DNA of 64,000 nucleotides from Fragilariopsis cylindrus CCMP1102 (GCA_900095095.1 FMBT01000289.1:186001-250000); one strand, 5' to 3'; positions 11,590-23,031 are shown, counted from the stretch's first letter. Notes: generated from the letters alone by a model not told the origin. Program-made: numbers and translations.

Positions 11590-12928
11590 ATGTCAAGTCA
11601 AGAATCGTTTAGCTCAGCACAACGATCAGGATCCGAGGCTGCGGATCTGTGCATTGCTGTAGCTAAAGAAAAGGTTTCAGAAAAGACGGACGATCCTGAA
11701 GCACAAAACTACGATGAAGCTACTGAAATGTTTTATAACGGACTGAGACATGAACGTTTAGGTAACTTAAATGCAGCTACACTCCAGATAGCATGCGCGT
11801 TTCTTCTTAATAGTCGAAGTATAAATTTCGCAACTGCACTACCAACTGGTTTAGACCAGACCAAGAAGGATATGATATTGGATGATGAATTGCTTGTACG
11901 ACTAGTCATGCGGAAACCAGATAGCTATGCATGTTCGGTTCTTGCGATTATGTTAGGACAGTTTATGGGTAGAGATCCGTTAATGGGGCAAACTTTTATT
12001 GGCGCAGCTATGGTCGTTATTGACATGTTACTGGTTGAAATTGAAAGCGATCCCTCAAGAATTGAAAGTCCCGAAGCTGGTATTTTGGGCGTATTGTTGA
12101 CGAGAACGAATCTTTTGTTTCAACGCAGTGGATTGCACATGACAATGGGGAATCGTAAAAAAGCCATCAAAGACCTGACAATGGCGCTTAAAATAGATAA
12201 ATGCTTCACGAAAGCTAGAGAATCAAGAGCATGCATATATGCGGCATTTAAACTAAAAGATGATAGAACAATTCACGGTGAATTTAAACGAGTCGTTGAG
12301 GAATATCATAAAGATAATCGAGGTAATGAAGTAGCGTATGGGTGGCTTGCTGTTACTATATTCAACGATTCATCTCTTGGATCAATTGACGAGGCCAACG
12401 CATATTATGACAAATGTCTAAAAGCTACACTCCGTAGAGATGAGATTTATGGTCAACGTTCTATAGATCAATTACCTGAAATCATACAGGTAGCACATTT
12501 ACGTTTCCAACAGCATCCGTCAGAATCTCTGAACAGCCAGCGAAATCTTTCCGGTCTAATTGCGAGTATGAGAGATACAACTGTAAATGATGAGGAAAGT
12601 AGGAAGGATAAATATGTGTGTGTAAAATGTGGTGCAAAACGTAAACCTGATGGCGGAACCGTCATGAAGTGCACGAGATGTAAATCTACTTCGTATTGTT
12701 CAAGAGTTTGCCAAAAAGCCGTAAGTTTGTATATCGTTTTGTATTGCTTGTATTTATTTTTCTCCTCTGTCTTGCTAATACACAAACTTTTGCATAACAT
12801 ACTACATCCACAAACAAACAAAAAAGGATTGGGCGAGTCATAAACATTTTTGCAAAGCAGTTGAATCAATAGCATCCATTCATGTGGAAGTTGAACGAGA
12901 AAAAGAAATTGTTACTTCATATGACTAA
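11590..12928 (+). CDS. TPR-like protein with C-terminal MYND zinc finger, two exons
   Basis: Exons 11590-12720 and 12827-12928 give 410 aa. The donor is GCC|GTAAGT and the acceptor AAAAAG|GAT, phase 0. The intron splits the MYND finger: exon 1 has CVKCGAKRKPDGGTVMKCTRCKSTSYCSRVC broken by gaps of the usual size, and exon 2 supplies DWASHKHFC, so all zinc ligands are present. Upstream helices include a TPR-type unit (NRKKAIKDLTMALKIDKCFTKAR with its alanine-rich partner) around residues 190-230. TPR-MYND proteins form a large family in diatoms. MYND fingers bind proline-rich partners and often act in transcriptional complexes. Stopping at the 12843 stop of the unspliced frame would lose half the finger. 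Confidence 0.85.
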
Positions 12929-13288
12929 CTCCACGATACTATTAGAAACACCTGGAGCTGATGTTCACTTAAGTGGGGGATTGCGAACGAAAAGTCATCG
13001 AAAACAGTATGTATTATTGCTTCGGGTAGTTCCAATGCTGGTGACTATGATTTATGCACTGGTGTCGGCTCCAATAATATGGAAAGGTTCGATGAGATTT
13101 ACTAGAACTAAGAAAAAAAGTTTTCTAACTTACTATTATTTTTTGTGGAATAAGATATTTTTGTTTAAGATTGAACGGTCATAAATAGTGTATAAAGAGT
13201 AAATTTGAATATTGTTTGTGTTGTTCCGTTTCTACTACTCTTCGATTTTTTTAATTGGAACCAACTAACCACCATATCATCATGATTA
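12929..13288. other. Intergenic region between convergent genes
   Basis: A 360 bp spacer holding the 3' ends of the MYND gene and the following minus-strand gene. Its short ORF on the plus strand (to 13184) lacks any recognisable feature. Confidence 0.5.
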
Positions 13289-14848
13289 TTATTTTTGTTC
13301 TTGTTTGTTTTCGATAACAATTTCATCATCATCAAAGAATTCTTCTACACCTGGTTTCCATTTTTGATAACATTCTCCCCAGGCACAAACAGATTTCGTT
13401 CGTAATATAGCAGCAAATTCAACAATATCAATACCACTATTATCATCCTCGGCGGCAGTAGTAGTAGTAGTTTCATTCTTGTTTTTATCATCATCACCAA
13501 CTACTACTACTACTTTAATTGTTGGAACTAATTCTTGAGGAGAGGCACGTTTCCATTGTTGTGTCGGGAATTTTGTGTCTGTGGCAACAATTTGTGTATC
13601 TGGTGGCAATTGACATGTTTCTTGTAAATATCCAACCATATCACGAATACTTCGTAATGGAACAACAACAACAACAGCATTATCTTGACCTCCTGCACCA
13701 TCACCACCGCCACCACTTCCAGAATTGGAAGGAACGATGTTATCATTATTATTTGTACTACTACTACTTGTATTTTGAGAATCTTCTTTTTTGGTTTGTT
13801 GTTCTTCCATAACCAGTACTTCATGTAGAATACGAATCCGATCACTCACAGGTCCATTCATAGCTGAAATAAATGCAGTCCAAAATAATGCAATAGGAAG
13901 TTCTTCATCCATGAAGGAAGATGAAGATGTTGGTGTTGGTGTAGATGTTGTTGTTGTAGCACTACCCGACGTAGTATCTTTTCTTTCTTCTAATACACCA
14001 ACAATCATCCGATCTAAGAAATGACCTAATTCAATAGTAAATGATTCATCTTTATTCTTTAATTTAGATGACATAATAGTTCGTACATTTTGAACAAAGT
14101 CACGATACGAACAAGACGACAACAAATGCTGCTTTTGTTGTTTCGATTGCTCTTCACCATAAGAATCAAATTTTGGTAATGGTGCATACTCTTTATAAAA
14201 AATAGTAATAATTTCTTTCATTGTATCCAAATTTAATTCGGAATTCGCTTCTCGAAAATCTTCAAATTCTTTGGGATCTAATACAGATTTTTCTTCTAAA
14301 TAATCACGTACTTTATTACGATTACTGGTATTGTAGGTACTTCTAACCAAAGTTATGATAATGGAGGCAATTGCTAATAAAAATATTTTACCCAGATGAT
14401 CTAAAAATGGATTTGATTCTGTTTTCTTTTTTTCATCATCTTTTTTCTTCTTTTCATCATCATCCTTGTCTTTATTCTTGTCATCTTCTGTAGAGGTAGT
14501 ACTAGTAGCAGCAGTAGCAGCAGTTACAGAATTTGGGGAAGTTGTCGACGGCGCTGCCGCTGTCGTCGCCGTCGTCGATGACATACATCGACTTCCACTT
14601 CCATTATTATTGATTGCTGTCAGAAAACAATAACGATTGACAGTATTATTATTGAAATTGTTGCTGGATGTGGTTGTGGCGACGACCGAATTCCTTAGCA
14701 TCGCCGTCGATAACGATCTTCTGGTGGAATTCGACTGATATTGATTTTGTGCTTGCTGTTGAAACAACACTTGTTTCTGTTGGCACAGTGACAAACATCG
14801 TCGTGACGATATTACTACTCGGTTTGCTACAGTCGTTGTCATCGTCAT
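13289..14848 (-). CDS. Probable mitochondrial membrane protein, unknown function
   Basis: 519 aa from the ATG at 14848 (MTMTTTVANRVV). The ORF extends a little further upstream but only through a non-ATG codon. The N-terminus is rich in Arg, Ser and Gln and lacks acidic residues for about 60 positions, including VVISSRRCLSL and RRSLSTAML, which fits a mitochondrial presequence. A single membrane segment (KIFLLAIASIIITLV) follows a Lys/Asp-rich stretch near residue 165. The remainder is soluble, with Ser/Thr/Asn inserts around a conserved-looking core that includes a Trp-rich C-terminus (AWGECYQKWKPGVEEFFDD). I recognise no family. Its first residues T-VANRV share a 16 nt DNA identity with three HA-repeat genes in this window. 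Confidence 0.65.
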   Translation of the reverse strand: MTMTTTVANRVVISSRRCLSLCQQKQVLFQQQAQNQYQSNSTRRSLSTAMLRNSVVATTTSSNNFNNNTVNRYCFLTAINNNGSGSRCMSSTTATTAAAPSTTSPNSVTAATAATSTTSTEDDKNKDKDDDEKKKKDDEKKKTESNPFLDHLGKIFLLAIASIIITLVRSTYNTSNRNKVRDYLEEKSVLDPKEFEDFREANSELNLDTMKEIITIFYKEYAPLPKFDSYGEEQSKQQKQHLLSSCSYRDFVQNVRTIMSSKLKNKDESFTIELGHFLDRMIVGVLEERKDTTSGSATTTTSTPTPTSSSSFMDEELPIALFWTAFISAMNGPVSDRIRILHEVLVMEEQQTKKEDSQNTSSSSTNNNDNIVPSNSGSGGGGDGAGGQDNAVVVVVPLRSIRDMVGYLQETCQLPPDTQIVATDTKFPTQQWKRASPQELVPTIKVVVVVGDDDKNKNETTTTTAAEDDNSGIDIVEFAAILRTKSVCAWGECYQKWKPGVEEFFDDDEIVIENKQEQK

Positions 14849-16629
14849 CTTTCTTTCTTTCTCTCTGTCTCTCTCGGCAAACAAGTCAGTTTCTATTCCT
14901 TCGGAAGTGCGTATTCAGTGTATCTCTTCTCACTCTTACTAGGTCTAGACTAGCAGTAGGGACACTTGTGCGAATGCTCAGGTTGGACTTGAAGTCTTCT
15001 ATGCTCTCTGTCTCTCTCTTCTGAAGGATGGGGTGATGTGTTGCATCGTTGCTTAGTAACAATCTTAATTTTTCGTCTATTTTTTTTTTCTGCTGTTTTT
15101 TCGTGAGGTCCGTACTTCAGCCGCACATAAAACAAGAATGAAAACAATTTCATGATTGATTGATTCAAATAAAAATTTAAAGTAAGTGTCAACAACAAAG
15201 ATCACCCAACACTGTGGTGTCCTCTCTAAAATATCCTATCTATGTCTGGAGGTCGCCATGATGGCTAGTCTTAATTAAATAAGGTTATCATCTCTATCCT
15301 GACATTGATTGCTCAAATGTGATTTGTGTTGATATGATACTTGACTTGGTTGATGAGAAATACATGTTGTGGTAATATGTTACTACTATGATGATGTAAT
15401 TCAGATATATCAGCTACATAGTCATATATATTATTGTATACCCAACTAGTTCAATTCAAAGGAAGGAACTGAGCTAGCTTCCAGAAAATTTGTTTGTGAT
15501 TTGTTGTTGTACTTTTTCGAAATCACAACCAACACACTAAAAAAGAATCAAAAGCTTGTTACTGGTATAATATCATAGTATATTATAATATAGATCATAC
15601 ACATCATACATAAATCTTGCGTACAAGTCAGGTCATATAAACAACTGATTATAGCACTTAGTTATATCCTAGAAAATGCACACTCTCAATGCAACATGTA
15701 TAACAACATAATAAATAGTACATGAAGGTTTTAGACATACCATGGTATGTGTGCTGCTAGTAGTGGGTAATTGCTTCGAACAAACCTTTAACAGCCTGTT
15801 AATAAAACAAATTGGGTGAAATAATTCAGAGCTGGATGCTTAGGTACATCACAATGTGTAATCTGAAATAATGAATTGCTGTGTATTAATTTGGGCAGCA
15901 GTAAGTGGCTGATCATGTTTTCGACCTTCTATATTATATCCTTCTTCAACTAGCTATGTGACAGCTACTGTAAAAAGGATGATGGGAAATATGTCCATGA
16001 AAATTCAAATAGCAGTTTATCCCTCATTCTACAAATGTTTTTGGTGCTATGCAATAGTCATGCTTTTCCTGCACATACAAAAATGGTTCATTTATACAAT
16101 GGATGTCATACTTGAATCCTGGGTATGCAGTGTGTGGTGGGGTTTTTGCATTGTTGGTTGATTGTAGAGTGTGTGTTAAAAAGTGGCTCTCAGGATGGGT
16201 AGTGGGCGGTCTCTATGAAATCTACAATGCATTTTCAAGTACTGATGCGACTTATTCAATGTGTTATTCCAACAACAAGTACAAAAACAAATTTCACTAA
16301 ATAAAAGCGCACAGTAAAATTTGGTATTAATTAGTATCACCTTATCACCCTTTTCACCATACAACAATTATCACTCAAGACCGCACAAAAAAACGCTGTA
16401 CTAACTACTGGGATCATCAATCTATGAGCATAAGAAAAGATAACAGAAGTACAGATGTAGGAGTGACTAAGGATCTAACAAAGGAGAATTGAGTAAAGTC
16501 TCGTAAGGAACGATACTCAATTATTAAATGAGAGCTAGAAGTGACTAATTCCGTGCCTCGGAAGACAGCATATATGATCAGTTAGCTAGCTAGCCGCTAA
16601 CTTCACCTTTTTTTGTTGCTTATTCCATC
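14849..16629. other. Long intergenic region without recognised genes
   Basis: About 1.8 kb. The 5' side (to 15200) contains CT-rich runs likely belonging to the promoter of the preceding gene. The rest is AT-rich with only short ORFs lacking diatom-like composition or motifs. A 7 bp inverted repeat lies at 16580-16602 close to the 3' end of HA gene A. No tRNA-like structure was found. Confidence 0.5.
16580..16602. repeat. Inverted repeat near the 3' end of HA gene A
   Basis: AGTTAGC and GCTAACT flank a nine-base loop made of TAGC repeats. On the minus strand it lies about 30 bp beyond the stop codon of HA gene A, so it could form a hairpin in the 3' UTR. Confidence 0.35.
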
Positions 16630-18240
16630 TCAATTGAAATCAATTGAATTCAAAAGGGCAAGTCGTTCAGGATGCAGCTCGTTGTAGCTGTAAAAATGAC
16701 GCTGTTTCGATACCCAGCGTCCAAGCTTTGGATCCTTGTTATATTGCTTTGGTACCACAGTATTTTTGTGTTGCTTCTTGTAAGCGGAAAGTTTTTGGAA
16801 CATGTTCATCCATTTTACATTATCTACTTTCCCTCCTACAACTCCAACCCATTTGAATCCAACTGAATTCAAAAGGGCATATCGATTCGGAAGAAGCTTA
16901 TCATTTTTGTGATGACGACGTTGTCTAGAAACCCAGAGTCCAAGAGTAGGATCTTCTTTATATCGTTTTGAAACCTTAGTATCCTTGTGTTTCTCTTTGT
17001 ATGCTACAAGTTTTTGAAACATGTTCATCCATTTTATTTGGTTTGGTGCTGATTTAACACCTTCCCATTCAAATCGCATTGAATTTAAAAGATCAATTCG
17101 ATTCGGCAGAAGCTTATTACTTTTGTATTTTTTGCGTTGCGTATTAACCCAGAATCCAAGCTTGGTACATCCCAGAATTTGAGAATGTTCATCATAGCGA
17201 TGTGGTACCATAGTATTTTTGTATTGCTTTTTGTACTCAACAAGTTTTTCAAACATTCCCATCCATATCTGATCGTCTTGTATTTGTAGCGGTCGTGACC
17301 TTTTCCTTGCTGGTTGATTATCTTCTTGCTGATTTTGAACATCATTACTGTCTTCTTCTTCTTCATCATCTTCTTCATCGTCATTATTCTTCTTGTACTC
17401 CTCGTCTTCGTTGCAGCTATCTTTTTCATCGTCGTGGTCATCGTCTTTGTGAAACCGAGAACGTTTTGACTTTCTTTTTGTAGAATCATCATCCGTGTTA
17501 TTTTCATTCCGTGTTTTCTTTCTCGACCGTGTTGTCATTTCATGTCGTATTTCGTTAGTAGAATTATTATCATTGCCCTTACCCTCACCCTCACCGCGAT
17601 TTTTGTTATTGTTGTCATAATTGTTGAGCAAACACCAATTTCCTTCCACCCAATCATCGTAGAAACTATCATCGTCCTCGTTGTCGTTGCTGTGACCATT
17701 GGTGTTATAACCATTTTCATTATCATTCTTCTCGGCCTTGATCTGAGGACATCTGCTACTGCTTTTTGAAAATTCCTGGTGGACGTTTCTATTATTTTCT
17801 GTTGCTATTTCCATAGCTGCTGTGGTTGCAACACAATTAGAAAAACCGGAAGAAGAAGAAGAAGAAGAAGAAGATACAATGGCAGCGGGTTTCTTTTCGT
17901 CGTCGTCGTCGTTGTTGTCGTCAATTCCATCATCGTCGCACGCTAACGCTTTATCTATCGTTCTCATCTCTTCGTTGCTGCTGTTGCTTTTATCATTCAT
18001 ACAATCGTCGTCATGACAATTGGGGGATGATACAGGATATTTGTTATAATCACGTTCCCAACACCAATTCCCTACCTTCCAATTTTCGAAGAAACTATCG
18101 TGTTTGCTGTTATTTTTGCTTGTGTTGTAATTGCCATCGTTGTTGGTATATTTTTCCTTGACTTTCACACACGATTGTGTTGTTGTCATCATCATCGTTG
18201 TTGATGGCGTCTCGTCTGCCATTATTGCGACATTATTCAT
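16630..18240 (-). CDS. HA-repeat protein A (three helicase-associated domains, two GNWC modules)
   Basis: A single-exon ORF of 536 aa. The C-terminal 210 residues hold three HA domains (PF03457 type), each with W-MxMFxKLxxYK, a VP or VS, LGxWVxxQR and LLNSxxF. Two short Trp modules lie in the acidic, Asn/Asp-rich N-terminal half: DSFFENWKVGNWCWERDYNK near residue 50, and DSFYDDWVEGNWC near residue 190. Basic runs such as RSRKKTR and KRKSKRSR suggest nuclear location. HA domains occur at the C-terminus of some bacterial helicases and are expanded in diatoms without a helicase. They are thought to bind nucleic acid, but the role here is unknown. The start MNNVAIMAD differs from genes B, C and E. 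Confidence 0.85.
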   Translation of the reverse strand: MNNVAIMADETPSTTMMMTTTQSCVKVKEKYTNNDGNYNTSKNNSKHDSFFENWKVGNWCWERDYNKYPVSSPNCHDDDCMNDKSNSSNEEMRTIDKALACDDDGIDDNNDDDDEKKPAAIVSSSSSSSSSGFSNCVATTAAMEIATENNRNVHQEFSKSSSRCPQIKAEKNDNENGYNTNGHSNDNEDDDSFYDDWVEGNWCLLNNYDNNNKNRGEGEGKGNDNNSTNEIRHEMTTRSRKKTRNENNTDDDSTKRKSKRSRFHKDDDHDDEKDSCNEDEEYKKNNDDEEDDEEEEDSNDVQNQQEDNQPARKRSRPLQIQDDQIWMGMFEKLVEYKKQYKNTMVPHRYDEHSQILGCTKLGFWVNTQRKKYKSNKLLPNRIDLLNSMRFEWEGVKSAPNQIKWMNMFQKLVAYKEKHKDTKVSKRYKEDPTLGLWVSRQRRHHKNDKLLPNRYALLNSVGFKWVGVVGGKVDNVKWMNMFQKLSAYKKQHKNTVVPKQYNKDPKLGRWVSKQRHFYSYNELHPERLALLNSIDFN

Positions 18241-18839
18241 GTTGCCTGCCTTCCTCAGATTTATGTAATGATCCGGTTACAAATATTTGAAGGTGCGATA
18301 CTAACTTGTGGTTTTAGTTAATTCGTCAGTTATCTACAGTCGTAGTTATTGTTTCAAAAGGGTGACCTAACTGTTTACGCACCTACCTACCTTCCTTCCT
18401 AATCTTCATCAAGGAAAGATTCACCATCATCAGAAAGCATCAAAGATTTTTTTTCTACTGTACACATGACGAATGAACCGCGCCTTCCGATTTGAGATTA
18501 TTAGCACTAACTCTGTCCTATCGCGCAACGCGACAGCAACATAAACGAACTAGCAATGAATGATCCTGCATCAATCCGTCAAGACTTGTTTTTATTTTCT
18601 TCTTAGAATTTAGCTTTGGGTTGGAAAAAATAGAATACGAAAGTCTACCGCTTAGATTGGTTGGGAAAGAAAGATAAAGCGTATGACACGATTTGTTTTT
18701 GAAGTATGTAGTGGTTGACTTTGTATAATTTTTAAATATTCTTAACTTTTCATCTCAATACTATTAGTTATCCATGCACATATGCCACAATGATACATCT
18801 ACTTTAATTTTTTTTCCATCTTGCTGCTTTATTTCCGTT
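18241..18839. other. Intergenic region between HA genes A and B
   Basis: About 600 bp. It contains the promoter of gene A and the 3' end of gene B. There is a pyrimidine-rich patch near 18385-18410 but no ORF of interest. Confidence 0.5.
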
Positions 18840-19793
18840 CTAGGTGAAATCAATCGAATTCAAAAGAACGAGTCGTTTAGGAAGTAGCTTATCCTTTTGG
18901 TAATTGCTACGCTGAGTGTGAACCCACATTCCAAGTTTAGGATCCTCATCATATTGTTGTGGTACCTTAGTGTTTTTGTGTTCCTTTTTGTATTCAACCA
19001 GTCTTTGAAACATACTGGTCCATTTTTCATAATCGACTTTCCCTCTTGTATCTCCCGTGAAATCAATCGACTTCAAAAGGGCATATCGATTCGGAAGTAG
19101 CTTATCGACTCGATAATAATTGCGTTGCCTAATAACCCACCGTCCAAGTTTAGGATCCTCATCATATCGTTGTGGTACCAAAGTATTTTTGTGTTGCTCT
19201 TTGTATTCAACCAGTTTTTGAAACATGTTCATCCATTTTTCGTTATCTATCCCTTTTCCAGCTCCATTCCATTCAAAATCAATCGATTTCAAAAGGTCGA
19301 CTCGGTTCGGATTAAGCTTATCAGTTTTGTAAAGACAACGTTGTTTACTAACCCAGATACCAAGTTTAGGGTCTTCATCATACCTTTGTGGTACTATTGT
19401 ATTCCCGTGTTGATTTTTATATTCAACCATTTTTTGATACATTCCTATCCAATTCTGCTCATAAGCAAATAGTAGTTGTGCCCTTTTATTTGCTGGTCGT
19501 TTATCTTTTTCTTGATGATTGCGTACATCATCGTTGTCTTCTAGAAGATATTCTTCGTCACCATCGTCACCATTATTTCCTTCGTTGTAGCTGTCTGCGT
19601 CATCCCGTTTTCGTTTCAACCTTCTTGGTGTAGACTTTTTATTTGTGTTATTACTGTTTCGTGTTCTCTTTTTCCTTGAACGAGTTGTCGGTATTGATTT
19701 GCAGGGAGAACTATCGTTGCTGTTGTCGTTGTTTTTATTGTCACATGTGTTTAGCAAACACCAATTCCCTTCCACCCAATCATCATAGAAACT

Positions 19794-19829
<36 letters not shown>

Positions 19830-20170
19830 GTTGTTGTTGTTGTTGTTGTTGAAACCATTGGTTTTGTTGGCACCCTCCTCCTTCTTCTCTTTCTTGATTC
19901 TACATCCTGAAATTTTCCGGACATCTTTCTTTTTTGTTGCTGTTGCTTTTTCTACCGCTGATGGTGTTGCGTCACGACCAGAAGATGTTGTTGCGACACA
20001 ACTAGAATCAAAAGCAGAAGATTTAATAGCGGCAGGTTTCTTTTCGTCGTCATCAATATCATCATTATCATTATCATCACCATTTTGTACATCGTCATCA
20101 CTTGGTCCATTTGTCGTATTTATCTTTGCATCGTTGCTTCTTCTATCAGTAATACCTTTGTCATCATGAC

Positions 20171-20203
<33 letters not shown>

Positions 20204-20513
20204 TAACATTATTACTAACATTATTATTACTAACATTATGATGAGGAAATGAAATAACAGGATATTTGTTATAATCTCGTTCCCAGCACCAATTTCCTAC
20301 GTTCCAATTTTCAAAAAAACTATCGTTTTTGTTGGTGTTGCTGTTGCTGTTGCTGTTGCTGTTGTTGCTGCTATTGTTGCTGCTGCTATTATTATTTGTG
20401 ATACTATTATCATTTTTTTCATCGTTGACATCATGCTCTTGTTTGCTTTGCGATGATGATGATGATGATGATGATGTTGAAGACGTTACTCGGTTTGCTA
20501 CAATTGTCGACAT
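18840..20513 (-). CDS. HA-repeat protein B (three helicase-associated domains, two GNWC modules)
   Basis: A single-exon ORF of 557 aa starting MSTIVANRV. The order is a Ser/Asn-rich leader, FFENWNVGNWCWERDYNKYP, an acidic linker, FYDDWVEGNWCLLN, basic patches (TRSRKKRTR, RRLKRKRDD), then three HA domains to the end. The repeats are better conserved than in gene A: each has W-xxMFQ-L-VEYK, VPQ-YDEDPKLG-WV-QR and LL-SIDF. The last ends exactly at SIDFT-stop. Poly-Asp and poly-Asn tracts come from GAT and AAT/AAC microsatellites. The 5' flank shares a long identical string with gene C's 5' flank, so B and C look like a segmental duplication. A nuclear nucleic-acid-binding role is inferred, not shown. 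Confidence 0.85.
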
Positions 20514-21155
20514 AATAGTATCGTTCTGCTGCCTGTCCTCTCTATCTATTTCTTGTTGTCTCTCTCTCTCTCTTGATGCATAATAGTCCAGTTTTGTGTG
20601 TTTCTGTCTAAGGTTTGCTTTTGCCTTCTTTATTTTCGCTCTTGCTTAATTTGCTATCATGTTCGGTTTGGATCTATTTTGTATTCGGTATTCGATGCTG
20701 GTTAGAGGTAGTATGTTGTTAACATATGTTGACATAGGGTACAAGTTATGTCCTGCTAATTATTAGTATGAAGATTATCTCGGCAAGAAGGAAGAAAGGA
20801 AGGGAAAAGAAAGCTAACTCAGTACTAAGCTACCCAATTACTTCGCTCGATACTTGAAGTTCCGAAATCATTGAATTTTTTTTAGCGAAATACCGTATTA
20901 CGATAAAAATGATATATTATGTGAAACAATAATAATGCATGCATGTCATGTACAATGTATGTACGCTCTCTCTCTCTCTCTGAATAAGAAAAGAGAAAAT
21001 ATGTCAAAAGCATTGATACTTATATCATTTCTTCATAATGCTGAACCCGTATGATTCAAAATTTCGTTTTTTTAAGCGTACTGGACATTAATTTCCAAGA
21101 CACAATTCATCTCGTCACATCATAACATAAAATAATATCATCACAACCACCAACA
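20514..21155. promoter_or_regulatory. Divergent upstream region of HA gene B and the glycosyltransferase
   Basis: 640 bp between divergent starts. CT-rich runs lie near 20560 and 20966. The string AGCTAACTCAGTACTAAGCT at about 20812-20832 recurs upstream of HA gene C, and similar CT-rich and AGTCCAGTTT blocks follow both starts. This suggests that the B promoter was copied together with the gene. Confidence 0.45.
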
Positions 21156-22562
21156 ATGGCGGTCGCTGTTAGAATAAAAAGAAAAGCACTCAATCATACA
21201 TCTCCTGTTAATAAAAGAAAGTGGGCACCGACTATCAACGGACAGACAAGAAAGCGGATTAAATTTACTCCCTACGGAGTGTTGATATTCCTAGTTGCGT
21301 TGGCTGTATTTTCAATATCCCGGACGTCGTCGCCATTTTCATCGGCGTTATTGTCCACGGGGATAGGCGATGTTGATGTTATTCAGAAGCTGACGAGGAC
21401 GCAGCATTCGAATGAGACTGAGAAGAAGATAGGCGCAGGACCAACAACAGCAACAACTGGCTCAAATGAGATCCCCCGCCGATTCATTTTCACCTACAAA
21501 CACAACATACTCACACGTCGAGAACCCGATATTTTCTACCAAAACGTCCTGAACACAATTACAATTTATCGAGAGGCGTGGAAGAAGAGGCCCGATCCTC
21601 ATCAGGATCAGGAAAGTGTCTCAAACAATTATCAGGGAGAGGAAACGCTTCATAACATGACTACTGGCGTCATTCAGAAACCTAGTACCTACAATGCATT
21701 CGAAGGAAATGACGGCGATGTCTTATTTTTTGATGACCATGAGTGCCTCGAAATGATTCGAAAAGTCGAACCACGCCTGATCCTGGCCTTTGAATTGGAA
21801 ATTTATGGCTCCTATAAAGCCGATATATGTCGAATGGCAGCGTTGTATGCGTACGGAGGATACTACTTTGACGTGGATATTGAAGTGATACAACCCCTAC
21901 TGCTCCAACAGCAACACGCAGCAGCAGCAGCAGCAGCAGCACCACCCAATAAGAATCGGCGCAGTGGTATTTCCTTTGTGACATCCTGGACCGAATCACC
22001 GTCACATCATGAAATGTTCCAGGCAATATTGGCTGTGTCTCCCCAACATCCTGTAATACGAGTAAATATGGACATTATGATTCAGGATTGGTATTTTAAT
22101 TATGAGGTGATGGATCGCGTGTTACAGAACGAAACCTTTTATGACCCGATTCGAGCTCGCAAGCTCGAACATATGAAGAACGACAACAACCAAACGATCA
22201 ATTTGTTTCAACAGGTGTGGAGTTCGAAACTCTATCACAATGGAATACAAAAATATATGAACAAAAAAATTGGGGGTTGTCAATGGTCATGTTTAATGGG
22301 GACCTCAACTCTGGCAGCTGCCTACAAATTACAGCATGACAAAGAAACGAATTCCACGACCACGAATGATAACCACAACGACACCAACTTCTCGACGTAT
22401 TGGCTTCTGGAAGAGATATCGAACAAGGGTCCAGTTAGATATCCTGAATTACTTCGCTATGAGCACGGGTGGGGGTGTCCGTTTTTGGTCCACGATCCTC
22501 TTACGTCTACTGCCTATTTTCATTCTCGAGTCAGAGGAACACCTGGTTGTCCTTTCCAATAG
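21156..22562 (+). CDS. DXD-type glycosyltransferase, type II membrane protein
   Basis: A single-exon ORF of 468 aa. A basic N-terminus (RIKRKALN, RKRIKF) precedes one membrane anchor (GVLIFLVALAVFSIS, residues 43-57), the topology of Golgi glycosyltransferases. The catalytic part begins with PRRFIFTYKHNIL and includes SYKADICRMAALYAYGGYY then FDVDIEV, which is the R-x2-ALY-GG-YxDxD core of the Gly_transf_sug (PF04488, OCH1-like) group. The DVD residues would bind metal and nucleotide sugar. The likely role is transfer of a hexose to a glycan in the Golgi; donor and acceptor are unknown. Its codons look more GC-rich and balanced than the neighbouring HA genes, and it interrupts them. A G-run of about 16 bases follows the stop. 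Confidence 0.85.
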   Translation: MAVAVRIKRKALNHTSPVNKRKWAPTINGQTRKRIKFTPYGVLIFLVALAVFSISRTSSPFSSALLSTGIGDVDVIQKLTRTQHSNETEKKIGAGPTTATTGSNEIPRRFIFTYKHNILTRREPDIFYQNVLNTITIYREAWKKRPDPHQDQESVSNNYQGEETLHNMTTGVIQKPSTYNAFEGNDGDVLFFDDHECLEMIRKVEPRLILAFELEIYGSYKADICRMAALYAYGGYYFDVDIEVIQPLLLQQQHAAAAAAAAPPNKNRRSGISFVTSWTESPSHHEMFQAILAVSPQHPVIRVNMDIMIQDWYFNYEVMDRVLQNETFYDPIRARKLEHMKNDNNQTINLFQQVWSSKLYHNGIQKYMNKKIGGCQWSCLMGTSTLAAAYKLQHDKETNSTTTNDNHNDTNFSTYWLLEEISNKGPVRYPELLRYEHGWGCPFLVHDPLTSTAYFHSRVRGTPGCPFQ

Positions 22563-22805
22563 GCGAAAGATACTTCTAGGGGGGGGGGGGGGGGCAACAA
22601 TCAATAAAACGGCGAAACTAATTGAATTGTAATGTACTTTTCTTCTATCCACGGAACAAAACTTCGATCCAAGCCGGGATGATTGTGTTTAGATAAATAT
22701 TCAATTTAAGGACATAATGTTATAATCTTGACTACTTCTCCATACAGTAACTTATTGTCGTTGCTACATAATTGCTATTTCCTTTACTTAACTTTACATT
22801 TCGTT

Positions 22806-23031
22806 GCACTTATTCCATTTAGCACCATCCCAGTCGAAATCAATCGATTTCAAAAGATCGACTCGATTCGATTCGGACATATGTCATCTTTTTTATAATA
22901 TCGACGTTGCCTAGCTCCGGGTCTTTCTCATATTGTTGTGGTACCACAGTATTTTTGTGTTGAATTTTGTACGCTGCGAGTCTCTTAAACATACCCATTC
23001 ACATTTGATCTTAATTTTCCATCTGCCCTTC
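22806..23031 (-). pseudogene. Decayed third HA repeat beyond the stop of HA gene C
   Basis: Read on the minus strand after gene C's TAG, the sequence still spells an HA domain: MGMFKRLAAYK, QHKNTVVPQQYEKDPELG, then QRRYYKKDDICPNR and LLKSIDFDWDG. It is broken by stop codons just after the gene C end, by loss of the segment that would encode the WV-xx-Q part, and by a duplicated AATCG pentamer that shifts the frame near 22865. It is the relic of a third repeat cut off by the present stop. Confidence 0.75.

Noticed and set aside
12721-12843. Unspliced end of the MYND gene with its own stop
   Set aside because: It would truncate the MYND finger; a GTAAGT donor and the DWASHKHFC exon show an intron here.
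12882-13184. A 100-codon ORF after the MYND gene
   Set aside because: Its first part overlaps the true last exon of the MYND gene in another frame; the rest has no features.
15958-16367. Short ORFs in the 14.8-16.6 kb spacer
   Set aside because: 60-70 codons, overlapping on both strands, with no start context, motif or composition like the genes around.
20329-20583. Poly-Leu plus-strand ORF over HA gene B
   Set aside because: It is the antisense of the poly-Asn tract of gene B.
22159-22190. Hairpin TTCGAGCT/AGCTCGAA in the glycosyltransferase CDS
   Set aside because: It lies within a conserved open frame and is short; most likely chance.
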